Assembly: GCA_002428265.1 (NCBI GenBank)
Contig: DIUR01000030.1
Span: 62,001 to 126,000 of the forward strand
Direction of reading: 5' to 3'
Length of the DNA stretch: 64,000 bases
Origin: Bacteriovoracaceae bacterium UBA6153
Lineage (GTDB): Bacteria > Bdellovibrionota > Bacteriovoracia > Bacteriovoracales > Bacteriovoracaceae
Below the pieces are notes generated by a model that searched no databases, had not been told where the DNA came from, and saw only the letters and a program-made list of their open reading frames with translations. Below are positions 40,563 through 48,963 of the stretch, piece after piece (positions within the stretch are counted from its first letter, which is position 1; every line of letters begins with the position of its first letter). A program made the position numbers and the translations under genes.

Positions 40563-41699
40563 TTACTTGAATAAGAAAAGTCGGTTTCTCGATGTTAAGA
40601 CGGCAAGGTTATCCCCTGTCGTCATCATCTCTCCAAACACTGCTGAATAAGCATGTCCAAACTTGTAAGTGTAAACAACTTCCAGATTTTTTTGATCCAC
40701 CAGTTTTAACTCACCAGTTGTTGTTGAAACAGCATAGTAAGTCTTAAAAGGAACAATTGAAGTCACAACCCCATTAGAAACTTTTACAGTTTTAAGTGGG
40801 TTTAAGTTTTTATCAGTAAGAATCAACTCTCCGTTTGGAGTTCCAAAAATAAGCTGATCATCTCTTAAGATCGGAGCTCTTGAAGTTGAAAAATCCGCCG
40901 TTCTCAAAACTTTTCCAGTATTAGGATCAATTAAAGAAAGCGCTCCGTTTGCTGGAGAAATGTAGACTCTATCTTGATAAATAAAGGGAGTATTATCAAC
41001 GTCTACGAATTTAGATGCTGTAGAGAGTTTTGTATCAAAGAGTAAAACCCCTTCATCCATTGACAGCCCTGCAAATGTTCCATCTGCAAAACCCACAAGA
41101 ATTTTGTCTTTATAAACAATCGGAGTTGAAGCTCTTTGAAGTGTTGTTAAATAAGGAACTGAACGTTTGTATCCCCAGATAATTTTCCCGGTTTCAACAT
41201 CCAGACAAAACACCTGATGGTTTCTAAGTTGGAAAAAGATACGTCCATTATACACGACGCCTCTTGTTTCAACTGAAGCACCCAGGTCAACAGAGTATTT
41301 AATGGCCCCAGTGATTCCTTGACGAGAAATCACTCGTCCCTGAACTGTTCCATAAATCACCTGGTCTTTATAGGCCACTGCACCTGCGTGATAAGCAGAG
41401 CCATCGTATTCGCTCCAGACTAATTTTCCGTTATCAAGTTCATAGGCCTGCATATAACCGGTATTATGGCCGGCATAAACAATTCCTTCACTAATAAGGG
41501 GTGACTGAAGAGCAATAGGAAGATTTCCACTGTCATAAACTGGATCAAGGTTTTTAATCCAGGCCGCAGTCATTACGGCCTCTTGTCTCCCGTCTGCTGT
41601 AGGGATTAGTTTTTTCATTGTTGTATTCATTGTTGTACATGATGAAAGAACTGCAATTAAAAGCATAACGGGGACGAGGCTGTATTTTTTCATTTTCAA
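40563..41699 (-). CDS. bamB: BamB-like PQQ-repeat beta-propeller lipoprotein
   Basis: The lipobox LSSC in MLLIAVLSSCTTMN gives a membrane-anchored protein. The rest consists of PQQ-type blades with the recurring pattern of D-x-x-T/N-G-K-x-x-W (for example ELDNGKLVWSEYDG, DVETGKIIWGYKR, DPNTGKVLR). BamB supports the BAM complex for outer-membrane protein assembly. 378 residues matches. The preceding gene is a YfgM-like protein, reproducing the yfgM-bamB order of gammaproteobacteria; der lies further upstream on the same strand, separated by two divergent genes. Confidence 0.88.
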   Translation of the reverse strand: MKMKKYSLVPVMLLIAVLSSCTTMNTTMKKLIPTADGRQEAVMTAAWIKNLDPVYDSGNLPIALQSPLISEGIVYAGHNTGYMQAYELDNGKLVWSEYDGSAYHAGAVAYKDQVIYGTVQGRVISRQGITGAIKYSVDLGASVETRGVVYNGRIFFQLRNHQVFCLDVETGKIIWGYKRSVPYLTTLQRASTPIVYKDKILVGFADGTFAGLSMDEGVLLFDTKLSTASKFVDVDNTPFIYQDRVYISPANGALSLIDPNTGKVLRTADFSTSRAPILRDDQLIFGTPNGELILTDKNLNPLKTVKVSNGVVTSIVPFKTYYAVSTTTGELKLVDQKNLEVVYTYKFGHAYSAVFGEMMTTGDNLAVLTSRNRLFLFK

Positions 41700-41719
41700 A
41701 TAGTTCCAGTAAATATCAA

Positions 41720-42403
41720 TTAAAGCTTAGCTAGGTACAATTGGGCAATTTTTACGAACTCAGCTTCGTTTTTGTTTTTTTCGATAACGTGAGTAAAGCT
41801 TGCTTTCGCTTTTTCTTTGTTACCAGTCTTTAAATAAAGACGGCCTAAATCAAGGTAAGTTTTTCCTTCGAAAATTTTTACTGATTGAGAAGTCATTTTC
41901 TCTAGAGTTTCGATAGCTAGTTTTTCTTCGCCCATGTCTTCGTATACAACGGCCTGACGGCTAAGAATAAAATATTTTGCATAATCATCACTTGCAATTT
42001 TATCCCCGATAGCAAGCACTGTTCTTGCTTCAGCGTAATGAGAACTTGCTGATAGAGCATCACTTGATTTAATGACTAGTGGTAGTAGCCCTAAATACTC
42101 ACCCATTTCAAGGTTAAGATTGGCAATACCTGTCTCAAGAGCTTTCGCTCTGCCTTGATCAGTTGGAGCATCAGTATATTCTTTTAAAACAGTCGTCTCA
42201 AAAGTATAAATTTTTGTGTTGTACTCTGCTTTTGATTTATCAGAGAACATCTTAATCATTCCAAAGGCCAGAATCCCTACAACGATTAAACCAATGGCCG
42301 AGAAAATGGCAACTTTGTTCTTTCCAGCAAAAAAGTTAACCTTATTTTCTGAAAGAATGTCATTCATTTGGCGATTTGGAGAAGACGTAGTTGTGCTATT
42401 CAT
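41720..42403 (-). CDS. YfgM-like tetratricopeptide membrane protein
   Basis: An N-terminal cytoplasmic stretch of about 30 residues is followed by one membrane helix (VAIFSAIGLIVVGILAFGMIKM) and a periplasmic TPR-like helical region ending GKTYLDLGRLYLKTGNKEKAKASFTHVIEKN. This matches YfgM, an ancillary subunit of the Sec translocon linked to periplasmic chaperones. 227 residues. ATG start. It has a strong promoter at 42443-42471 and lies 20 bases before the BamB-like gene. Confidence 0.85.
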   Translation of the reverse strand: MNSTTTSSPNRQMNDILSENKVNFFAGKNKVAIFSAIGLIVVGILAFGMIKMFSDKSKAEYNTKIYTFETTVLKEYTDAPTDQGRAKALETGIANLNLEMGEYLGLLPLVIKSSDALSASSHYAEARTVLAIGDKIASDDYAKYFILSRQAVVYEDMGEEKLAIETLEKMTSQSVKIFEGKTYLDLGRLYLKTGNKEKAKASFTHVIEKNKNEAEFVKIAQLYLAKL

Positions 42404-42442
42404 GGAAACCCTTGGTTTAAAGTATAATTTTTTAACAAAGTT

Positions 42443-42493
42443 ATTCTAAAAAGGCTTTGTTAAGTTGTCAAAAATAGAGAGCTTAGTTAGAAT
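42443..42493. promoter_or_regulatory. Back-to-back divergent promoters sharing one -35 region
   Basis: Minus strand: TTGACA (42471-42466), 17-base spacer, TAGAAT (42448-42443), directed to the YfgM-like gene. Plus strand: TTGTCA (42465-42470), 17-base spacer, TAGAAT (42488-42493), directed to the barrel genes. The two -35 boxes overlap on five bases and both -10 boxes are identical. Confidence 0.8.
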
Positions 42494-42567
42494 AAATAAA
42501 TACAAATAAAAAGGGTGTGTAACAAGACGCGCATTCTCTCTTTGATCAGGTAAGAAGGATTATACCG

Positions 42568-43071
42568 ATGCAAAAAATGAAAATGCTCATGATGAGCAAA
42601 GTTATGTTAGCAGTATGCTTAGTGTCTTTTGCTTTTGGAGCACAAGCGTTAGAAAAAACTAACCGTTTAGGCGTTGGAATGACCAATCAGCTTAAAAATG
42701 AGTTCCCCGCACTTTCTTTTAAAATACAAAAATCCAAATCATTTGCTCTTGGTGGAATGGCCGGAATCTCCTCTTCAAACACCGATGGTGGCCATGGAGT
42801 TGGTTTAAAATTTTATCGCAATATCTTCGATGAGCCTCAATTAAATTTTTATTTATCAGGAATGGGTGCACTTCTTTCAAACAAGATTAGCGGAAAGAGA
42901 TATTCTGGCTTTCAGTTTGATTTAGGTTTTGGAAGTGAATTTCACTTCACCGGACTAAACTCACTAGGATTTTCTTTTGAATTTGGTCTTTCGGCCAACA
43001 AGAAAAAAGATTTTGTTTTTGAAACTCTTGGCAACCACTTCATCGTGGCAGGGATTCACTTTTACCTATGA
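42568..43071 (+). CDS. Putative small outer-membrane beta-barrel protein
   Basis: A signal peptide (VMLAVCLVSFAFGAQA) precedes about 140 residues of alternating polar and hydrophobic positions with many glycine and aromatic residues, ending FIVAGIHFYL, an aromatic C-terminus as in outer-membrane barrels. Probably eight strands. ATG start with AAGGAT upstream. Its stop overlaps the next gene's start (ATGA), so the two barrel genes are coupled. Assignment rests on composition only. Confidence 0.75.
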   Translation: MQKMKMLMMSKVMLAVCLVSFAFGAQALEKTNRLGVGMTNQLKNEFPALSFKIQKSKSFALGGMAGISSSNTDGGHGVGLKFYRNIFDEPQLNFYLSGMGALLSNKISGKRYSGFQFDLGFGSEFHFTGLNSLGFSFEFGLSANKKKDFVFETLGNHFIVAGIHFYL

Positions 43072-43886
43072 AAAAAATACTCTCACTCCTACTACTCACT
43101 CTCATCACTATAGCTCCTGCTAACATTCATGCGCAGGAAGCGGTCAATGATATTTTCACTGCTGATGATGACGATTTGAATGTTGGCGGAGATATTTTTA
43201 CTGATTTTAATGAAGACATCGATAGCACAAAGATGGCCGAAGATGAGCGCTTTTATAGATATGGAAGATTTTTTTCTTTCAACCTTTCTCTGGGGCTCAC
43301 AACTTTTGATGGTAACCGCGGCCTTGCTTACGAAAATCAACATCCGTCGTACGGATTATCTTTCACTTTCTTTAAAGATTTTCAAAATGCATACGGGCTT
43401 GGTTTCGAATTTTCAAAACACACCATGTTCTTAAAAGATGCAGTCAGAGGATTTCCCAATAAAACTTCTGCCGAATGTGCTCCAACAAAAGGCTGTCCTC
43501 CGGGACTTGTTGATGTCAGCCAGCTAAGAGTCTTTTTCAGCTATAGATATTATATCGATACGTCGAATCTTGGGACAGCGATCACTTACTCAAATCCTTA
43601 TTTTATCGGACGCCTTGAGTACTGGTACACAACAAATGAATACAAAGATCAAAAACAACTTCCAAAAGATTCAGGAGGAGGTCTTGGTGCTGGAATTGGC
43701 TTCGGCCTTGAGTTCCCTATTGAGATTAAAGAGTCTTATATCGGGTTAGAGTTTCTCTTCCACTCTGTTGCCTTCTTCGACAAAAATAGCCAGAACTATG
43801 CGCCTTTAAACGATGGTGGATACGGTTTTGAAGATCTCGGCGGGAATGCATACAGTACAATGCTTAGCTACGTTTTTAATTGGTAA
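43068..43886 (+). CDS. Putative outer-membrane beta-barrel protein
   Basis: After the signal peptide (ILSLLLLTLITIAPANIHAQ) comes a very acidic stretch (FTADDDDLNVGGDIFTDFNED), then about 210 residues with barrel-like alternation (FFSFNLSLGLTTF, YGLSFTFFKD, YGLGFEFSKH) ending MLSYVFNW, an aromatic C-terminus as recognised by the BAM complex. A Cys pair (CAPTKGC) sits in one loop. 272 residues. It shares the promoter at 42465-42493 with the preceding gene and meets der at a shared terminator. No named family recognised. Confidence 0.78.
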   Translation: MKKILSLLLLTLITIAPANIHAQEAVNDIFTADDDDLNVGGDIFTDFNEDIDSTKMAEDERFYRYGRFFSFNLSLGLTTFDGNRGLAYENQHPSYGLSFTFFKDFQNAYGLGFEFSKHTMFLKDAVRGFPNKTSAECAPTKGCPPGLVDVSQLRVFFSYRYYIDTSNLGTAITYSNPYFIGRLEYWYTTNEYKDQKQLPKDSGGGLGAGIGFGLEFPIEIKESYIGLEFLFHSVAFFDKNSQNYAPLNDGGYGFEDLGGNAYSTMLSYVFNW

Positions 43887-43914
43887 AAAAAAGGCCGGAA
43901 TCACTTCCGGCCTT
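43885..43914 (-). terminator. Terminator of the rnc-era-der operon
   Basis: AAGGCCGGAA (43891-43900), TCAC loop, TTCCGGCCTT (43905-43914). The A-run at 43885-43892 gives an eight-base T-tract on the minus strand, so it mainly ends der transcripts; on plus only four A follow. Confidence 0.88.
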
Positions 43915-43923
43915 AAAATCATC

Positions 43924-45873
43924 TTAGTTAATTTCTTTCATCTTCTTTCCAAACTTCTTGCCTAAATCCTCACCAGTTCTAAAAATGATGTGAATTGGAG
44001 TATTGTCTAAAACGAACTCTTTTCTCAAACCATTCTTTAAATAGTTTGTGTAGTTATCAGGAATATCTTTTGAAAGGTTAGCAAAGAATAAAAATGTCGG
44101 AGGATTCGACTTTAACATCGAAGCGTACTTCACTTTTAAACGTTTTCCTGCTTTCTTAATAGCTACCGGGTTACTTTCAATTAACTGATAAACATAACGG
44201 TTCAGTTTTCCTGTTCCGATGTTGCGGTTTCTGATGAGCACGGTCTTTTTAATCGCTTCTCTCAGTCTTCCGATATGCTTATTGTATTTTGCTGACAATG
44301 GGATCAGGTCACAATGCTTTAACCATGGAACAGTTGCTCTTAAATCAGAGATCCATTCTTTTTTGGCCTCTTCATCAACCAGTCTGTCTTTTAGTAAATC
44401 AACTTTATTAAGACACACGATAACTGATTTTCCTTTTTCAAGAGCGATATCTAGAAGACGTCTATCCTGATGAGAAATTCCAATCGTTGCATCGATCATG
44501 AAAATGATAATATCACTTTCAGTAATACATCTTAGCGATCTATAAACTGACTGTTGCTCTATAAAGCCATCAACGGCCTTTTGGCGTCTGATACCTGCTG
44601 TATCCACGATGTGCATTGAGCGCCACTGAGAGCCTTCAATTTTCGCTTCTTCTTCAAGCTTCTTCATCGCTGCTAAATAATCTGGTGAGTACTGGTCATC
44701 AGACTCTGCTTCAGCGTTTTCGTCCATATCGAAATCGACATCATCTTCAACAGCAAAAACTGTATCGTATAATTCTTCTTCTGTTTTTTGGATTTCATCA
44801 TCTGATAAAGCTTCATCCATATCAATGTCTGAATCAGCTTGCATTTCGAACTCAAGATCTGCGTCTTCTTCTTCTTCATACAATGGAGTTTCTGGGCTTA
44901 GGTAAGCGTCTTCATCATAAATAGGAGTTCCACGCGTCCCTTCTTCTTCTAAGTTATAGCTTTTTGCCAATGACTCATAAACGTCTGGGTTGTTGTTTCT
45001 GAACTCTTCATACTGTTGAAAAAGTAGATTGTCGGTTTTTGCGAAACTAACGTCACTTTCCATTTGTTCAGCATCTTTACCAAAGAAGATATCAAAAAAT
45101 CCTTCGATTGGGTCTACCGTTGTTCCAGGAATATCACTGACAAGAGCGCGCTCTGAACCTAATAAAAGGTTTAGCATCGTAGACTTTCCAGCGTTAGGAG
45201 CACCAATAAGGGCCAGACGAGACACGACTTTCTCTCTTGGAGTGACGCCTTTTTGAAGCTTAGACATCTCATCTTTTTGAGTCTGTTCAAACTTGATAAT
45301 TTCAGCGTGTAGTGCTTGTTTTAAATCTAATAAACCAAGTCCGTGCTCAGCAGAAACTTTAAACATTTCTTCTTCGCCAATTCCCAACTGATAAAACTCC
45401 AGCTCTTCGCCTTCTTGTTTATCAGTGTCGTACTTGTTTACTAAAACCCAAAATGTTTTTTTCTGTGCGCGGATATAATCAGCAATAGTCTGATCGAATG
45501 GAAGAACGCCTTCACGTGAGTCAACAACAAAGAGAATCAAGTCACTTTCGTTGATCGCCGTTTTCGCCTGATCAGTCATGATGTTAAAGAACTTATTCAT
45601 GATCTTATCTTTTTGCTTTGGAACGTTCTCTTCGATTTTAGTTGGATAGAATCCCCCTGTATCAACGAGAATGGCCTCACCAGCTTTCGTGTGAGCAAGC
45701 TCTTCAAATGTTGCGATACCGTAGTGGCGGTCTCTCGTTACACCTGGTTTATCATGAGTGATGGCCTTGTGAGCTTTTCTCATGAGTCTGTTAAACAATG
45801 AACTCTTTCCTACGTTTGGTCGTCCAATTAAGGATACAACCATCGTGCGGTGGTATGTTTGATTTGTTTCCAT
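43924..45873 (-). CDS. der: Ribosome assembly GTPase Der (EngA) with large acidic insertion
   Basis: Der has two tandem GTPase domains and a KH-like C-terminus, acting in 50S assembly. First domain: IGRPNVGKSSLFN, DKPGVTRD, LVDTGGF, NKYD. Second domain: IGAPNAGKSTMLN, DIPGTTVDPIE, then an insertion, then IVDTAGIRRQ and NKVD. About 12 residues normally separate switch I from DTAG; here there are about 160, mostly Glu/Asp (roughly 44631-45090, for example ETPLYEEEEDADLEFE and EALSDDEIQKTEEEL). 649 residues against about 450-490 usual. ATG at 45873 is chosen (METNQTYH), one base after the era stop with GGAGAAAG upstream; an in-frame GTG at 45912 lies inside era. All GTPase motifs are intact. Confidence 0.95.
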   Translation of the reverse strand: METNQTYHRTMVVSLIGRPNVGKSSLFNRLMRKAHKAITHDKPGVTRDRHYGIATFEELAHTKAGEAILVDTGGFYPTKIEENVPKQKDKIMNKFFNIMTDQAKTAINESDLILFVVDSREGVLPFDQTIADYIRAQKKTFWVLVNKYDTDKQEGEELEFYQLGIGEEEMFKVSAEHGLGLLDLKQALHAEIIKFEQTQKDEMSKLQKGVTPREKVVSRLALIGAPNAGKSTMLNLLLGSERALVSDIPGTTVDPIEGFFDIFFGKDAEQMESDVSFAKTDNLLFQQYEEFRNNNPDVYESLAKSYNLEEEGTRGTPIYDEDAYLSPETPLYEEEEDADLEFEMQADSDIDMDEALSDDEIQKTEEELYDTVFAVEDDVDFDMDENAEAESDDQYSPDYLAAMKKLEEEAKIEGSQWRSMHIVDTAGIRRQKAVDGFIEQQSVYRSLRCITESDIIIFMIDATIGISHQDRRLLDIALEKGKSVIVCLNKVDLLKDRLVDEEAKKEWISDLRATVPWLKHCDLIPLSAKYNKHIGRLREAIKKTVLIRNRNIGTGKLNRYVYQLIESNPVAIKKAGKRLKVKYASMLKSNPPTFLFFANLSKDIPDNYTNYLKNGLRKEFVLDNTPIHIIFRTGEDLGKKFGKKMKEIN

Positions 45874-45874
45874 T

Positions 45875-46846
45875 TTATTTCTTTCTCCATACGCGGTTCG
45901 AATCTTTCGCACGTGGAAGGCCGATTTCTTCCAGTACGAAGTTATTTGAAAACCATTTAGGTGAAACTTTAACGTGCAGGTTTAAATGAACCGGCCCACC
46001 CGTCATAACTTCAATTTTCTTTCTCGATCTGATACCAATTTCTTTAATCATTGATCCAGATGAACCAATAACGATTGCTCTCTGTGAAGGTCTATTGACT
46101 AAAATAGAGGCTGAAATGTGAGACTCAATTGCCTTAGGGTCAACTTTGCCTTTCACTTCTTTATATTCATCAATCACAACTGCTACTTCATAAGGAACTT
46201 CATCCTTTAATAATTCGAATGCCTGCTCACGGATGTACTCAGTAACGAAAAATCTTTGGTTTTTATTAGAAACATCTCCATCTGGATATAAGTGTGGTCC
46301 TGAAACTGCTTTATCACATAGAGCACCTGTTAAAGTGTGAATATTCACTCCTTCTTTAGATGAAATAAGGAAAAACTTTTCAAGGTTAGGGAAAATTTCT
46401 TTTCCTTTCTCAAAAACTTCCTGAAGAGGAAGTTGTTCCGAGCTTTCAATTTTATCTGATTTTGTGAATAGAACCCAAGTCGGTCCAAGTTCTTGCTGGA
46501 TGTTTTCTTTGAAGTCTGTGAATTGTCCAAGGATGTCTCTAGAGATATCGATCAGAAGAAGATTTAAGTCTGCCCCTTCAGTTCCTTCACGTGCTTGCTC
46601 ATTTAATCTTTTGTTAAATTCCTGGTTTGATTTGTGTAAACCCGGAGTGTCTACCAAGACAACTTCTGTGCGATCAACAGTGAATACACAGTGGAATTTG
46701 TTTCTTGTTGTTTGTGGCTTGCTTGTTACAACTGTCAGGTCTGTTCCTAGTAAACAGTTGATCAGTGAACTCTTACCTACGTTTGGTGCCCCTAAAACAG
46801 CTACCATAATGGCCTTGTTCAATGGGTGTTGGTCTTCTATTAACAT
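45875..46846 (-). CDS. era: Ribosome assembly GTPase Era
   Basis: GTPase motifs are LGAPNVGKSSLINCLLG, KPQTTRN, VDTPGLHKS and TKSDK; the C-terminal KH domain carries VIGSSGSMIKEIGIRSRKKIE. Era binds the 3' end of 16S rRNA during small-subunit maturation. 323 residues, a little longer than E. coli (301). ATG start with AAAGGAGA upstream. Lies between rnc (37 bases) and der (1 base), a compact RNA-processing and ribosome-assembly operon. Confidence 0.97.
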   Translation of the reverse strand: MLIEDQHPLNKAIMVAVLGAPNVGKSSLINCLLGTDLTVVTSKPQTTRNKFHCVFTVDRTEVVLVDTPGLHKSNQEFNKRLNEQAREGTEGADLNLLLIDISRDILGQFTDFKENIQQELGPTWVLFTKSDKIESSEQLPLQEVFEKGKEIFPNLEKFFLISSKEGVNIHTLTGALCDKAVSGPHLYPDGDVSNKNQRFFVTEYIREQAFELLKDEVPYEVAVVIDEYKEVKGKVDPKAIESHISASILVNRPSQRAIVIGSSGSMIKEIGIRSRKKIEVMTGGPVHLNLHVKVSPKWFSNNFVLEEIGLPRAKDSNRVWRKK

Positions 46847-46883
46847 TCTCGTCTCCTTTCTTGTTTTCTACTAATATTGGTTT

Positions 46884-47732
46884 TTAGTAGAGTTTCTGGT
46901 CTATTATTTGTTTCGCTAATAACTTTTCAATTTTTTTCTTCGATACACCACTCATCTCAGCTAGCTTTTTTTGTCCCAGCCATACTTCGACGTGAAAGCC
47001 TGCTCCCGCTGGAAGTTCCTGTGCTTTGTAGGTAGGAAAAATCCCGTGGGCGGCCATAGTGAGCTCTTGAAGCTTAGATTTTGTATCGTAGTCAACAAGC
47101 TGCTCAAGTGAGTAAAAATATTTTTTCGTAGCATCCTGAAAAACGTCAACAATGTGTTTAAAAGTTTTTTCAAGAGTTTTAATATCATTATTTGAATCGA
47201 AGTAGATCGCTGCAAAGAGCGCTTCGAAGGTATCTGCTAAAATAGAGTCTTTATCTGCACCGTTTGATTTAAACTCTCCACGGCCTAGAAAAATATACTC
47301 TCCCAGTCCGATAGTGCGAGCAAGCTCAGCTAGTTTTTCTTCATTAACAAGAGCACCACGAAGCTTTGAGAGATCTCCTTCGTTGTTTTCTTTATACAGA
47401 TCAAAAAGATTTTTGCCTACAATAAAGTTGATAAGCGAGTCGCCTAAAAATTCCAAGCGCTCATTGCTTGAGAGATTTTTTTCTTTCATCTCATAACAAA
47501 ACGTTGATTGCATAAAAGCATGAATCAAATGTTTTTTATCTTTAAATACATAATTTATTTTTTGTTCAATTTTTGCGAAAGAAATTTCGCGAGAAATAAT
47601 ATGATACAGGTCCAATTCATCGAATTTTTTTAGTGACGCTTCAGTATAAAGCGCATTCAGCCATGCACTGGTAGATGTAAATACACCAGTCCCATCTGTC
47701 TGAGTTTCTTCATTAAAGGTCGTCTCTTGCAC
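46884..47732 (-). CDS. rnc: Ribonuclease III
   Basis: The catalytic signature SNERLEFLGDSLINF carries the acidic residues, and DTFEALFAAIYFD the second set. A C-terminal double-stranded-RNA-binding domain (DTKSKLQELTMAAHGIFP ... KKIEKLLAKQI) completes the enzyme, which processes rRNA and structured mRNA. 282 residues from the GTG at 47732, so there is an N-terminal extension of about 50 residues before the family's usual start; a later start is possible. First gene of rnc-era-der. Confidence 0.96.
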   Translation of the reverse strand: MQETTFNEETQTDGTGVFTSTSAWLNALYTEASLKKFDELDLYHIISREISFAKIEQKINYVFKDKKHLIHAFMQSTFCYEMKEKNLSSNERLEFLGDSLINFIVGKNLFDLYKENNEGDLSKLRGALVNEEKLAELARTIGLGEYIFLGRGEFKSNGADKDSILADTFEALFAAIYFDSNNDIKTLEKTFKHIVDVFQDATKKYFYSLEQLVDYDTKSKLQELTMAAHGIFPTYKAQELPAGAGFHVEVWLGQKKLAEMSGVSKKKIEKLLAKQIIDQKLY

Positions 47733-47817
47733 TTGTATGCCTACTAATTATTTGAATGTTTTGTTCTCGACGCGTTTTATCACTTCTCGCCTGCGTTATC
47801 AAGACTCTCTTTTTTGG

Positions 47818-47846
47818 TTGTTAATATTTATAAGCTTTGATACTAT
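47818..47846 (+). promoter_or_regulatory. Promoter of the Xer-like gene
   Basis: TTGTTA (47818-47823), 17-base spacer and TACTAT (47841-47846), about 60 bases upstream of the start codon at 47910. Confidence 0.6.
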
Positions 47847-47909
47847 GCCCCCCTAACACTTTGAAATTAGTCTTCACACACACACCTTTTCTAGAGAGAC
47901 GATTTAACT

Positions 47910-48929
47910 ATGAGTACACACACTACTATTGAACAAGGCATAACCGCTCCAGCGGCCGTCATCACCAGCACTCCCGGACCTGAGCTATTTGAATTACAAC
48001 AAGAGTTTTATAAGAACCTAAGAGCTCAAGGCAAAAGCCAGAACACTCTAAAGAACTACAAAACCGACCTAGACTGCTTCAATTTTTACCTTAATACAGA
48101 GTACGCCTCTGTAGAAGTTAAGAACTTTGACCAGGCCCTAGTGTCTAACTATGGAAAGTACCTTGAAAACAAGTACTCTTCAGACAATTCAAGAAGAAGA
48201 CGCGTGCAAGCGCTTAGAATCTTCTTCGATTTCCTTCTTAATAAGTCTCTAGTTTCTTCTAACCCGGTTAGAAAACTTCCTACATCGCCAAAGTTTTTGG
48301 ACATTCCTCGTCCAACTCCTTTTATCGATGTAAAAACTCTTTGGACTTATTTAGTTGAAGAGTCTCATTCACAAGACAAAATCCAGGAACTACTAAGCAA
48401 AAGAAACCAAATTCTTTTCCTTCTTATCTTCGGTGCTGGATTAAAAGTTTCTGATCTCTCTGAGCTTAATGCTTCAGACATTACGATCATTGGTGGCGAA
48501 TCAAGAGTGCTTATTCACCACCCAAAAAGAGATGCATACACTGTTACTCTTCCAAAGATTTTCGAAAAAGTTTACGCTGATTACTTAGCGATTCTTGATG
48601 AAATGAAAAATAAGTCTCAGATTAATTTTGATAAACTTCTATTCTACGCTAACCCATACAGAATTATTTCTGGTGGATTAAGCCCACGTGGAGTTGAGAT
48701 CATTTTCGAAGACTACAGAAACAAGCTGATGATTACCCTGACTCCAAAGTCACTTCGCCAGGCCTGTATCTTTAAATGGATCCAACAAGAAAAGAGCACT
48801 ACGCTTATTAAAGAATGGCTTGGTCTTGCTCCTTCATACGATCTTAAGTTGTATCTTGAGCACGCTCCGAATTTTCTTTATAACGAAGATATTCTGGAAG
48901 ACATCTACAATAACTATAGAAAACACTAA
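47910..48929 (+). CDS. Tyrosine recombinase-like protein with degenerate active site
   Basis: The N-terminal SAM-like domain (FELQQEFYKNLRAQGKSQNT; about residues 25-120) and catalytic domain (about 135-335) follow XerC/XerD. The expected catalytic set is mostly altered: the first arginine in the G-L-R-x-S-E-L motif is Lys179 (GAGLKVSDL), the H-x-L-R histidine is Lys280 (TPKSLRQ), and the histidine of L-G-H is Leu (LGLAPSYD). Arg283, a beta-hairpin lysine (Lys206) and the tyrosine (in LKLYLEH) remain. Strand exchange is doubtful; a DNA-binding or structural role is possible. No att-like repeats, tRNA or phage genes are near. ATG start; its own promoter and terminator. 339 residues. Confidence 0.85.
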   Translation: MSTHTTIEQGITAPAAVITSTPGPELFELQQEFYKNLRAQGKSQNTLKNYKTDLDCFNFYLNTEYASVEVKNFDQALVSNYGKYLENKYSSDNSRRRRVQALRIFFDFLLNKSLVSSNPVRKLPTSPKFLDIPRPTPFIDVKTLWTYLVEESHSQDKIQELLSKRNQILFLLIFGAGLKVSDLSELNASDITIIGGESRVLIHHPKRDAYTVTLPKIFEKVYADYLAILDEMKNKSQINFDKLLFYANPYRIISGGLSPRGVEIIFEDYRNKLMITLTPKSLRQACIFKWIQQEKSTTLIKEWLGLAPSYDLKLYLEHAPNFLYNEDILEDIYNNYRKH

Positions 48930-48932
48930 AAT

Positions 48933-48960
48933 AAAAAGGCCCTCGAAAGAGGGCCTTTTT
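48933..48960. terminator. Bidirectional terminator between convergent genes
   Basis: AAAAAGGCCCTC (48933-48944), GAAA tetraloop and GAGGGCCTTTTT (48949-48960). T-runs occur on both strands, serving the Xer-like gene and the convergent secreted-protein gene. The GGCCCTC/GAGGGCC core recurs at 51469-51490. Confidence 0.92.
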
Positions 48961-48963
48961 ATT

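Noticed and set aside
44631..45090. Possible intein in Der
   Set aside because: The insert has no Cys/Ser start, no terminal His-Asn and no splicing or homing motifs; it is purely acidic, and lies where a loop is tolerated.
47871..47884. CACACACACA stretch as a phase-variable repeat
   Set aside because: Too short (about five units) and upstream of the gene's ribosome site, not in the frame.
47910..48929. Integrase of a mobile element
   Set aside because: No direct repeats, tRNA, excisionase or phage genes around, and the catalytic set is incomplete.
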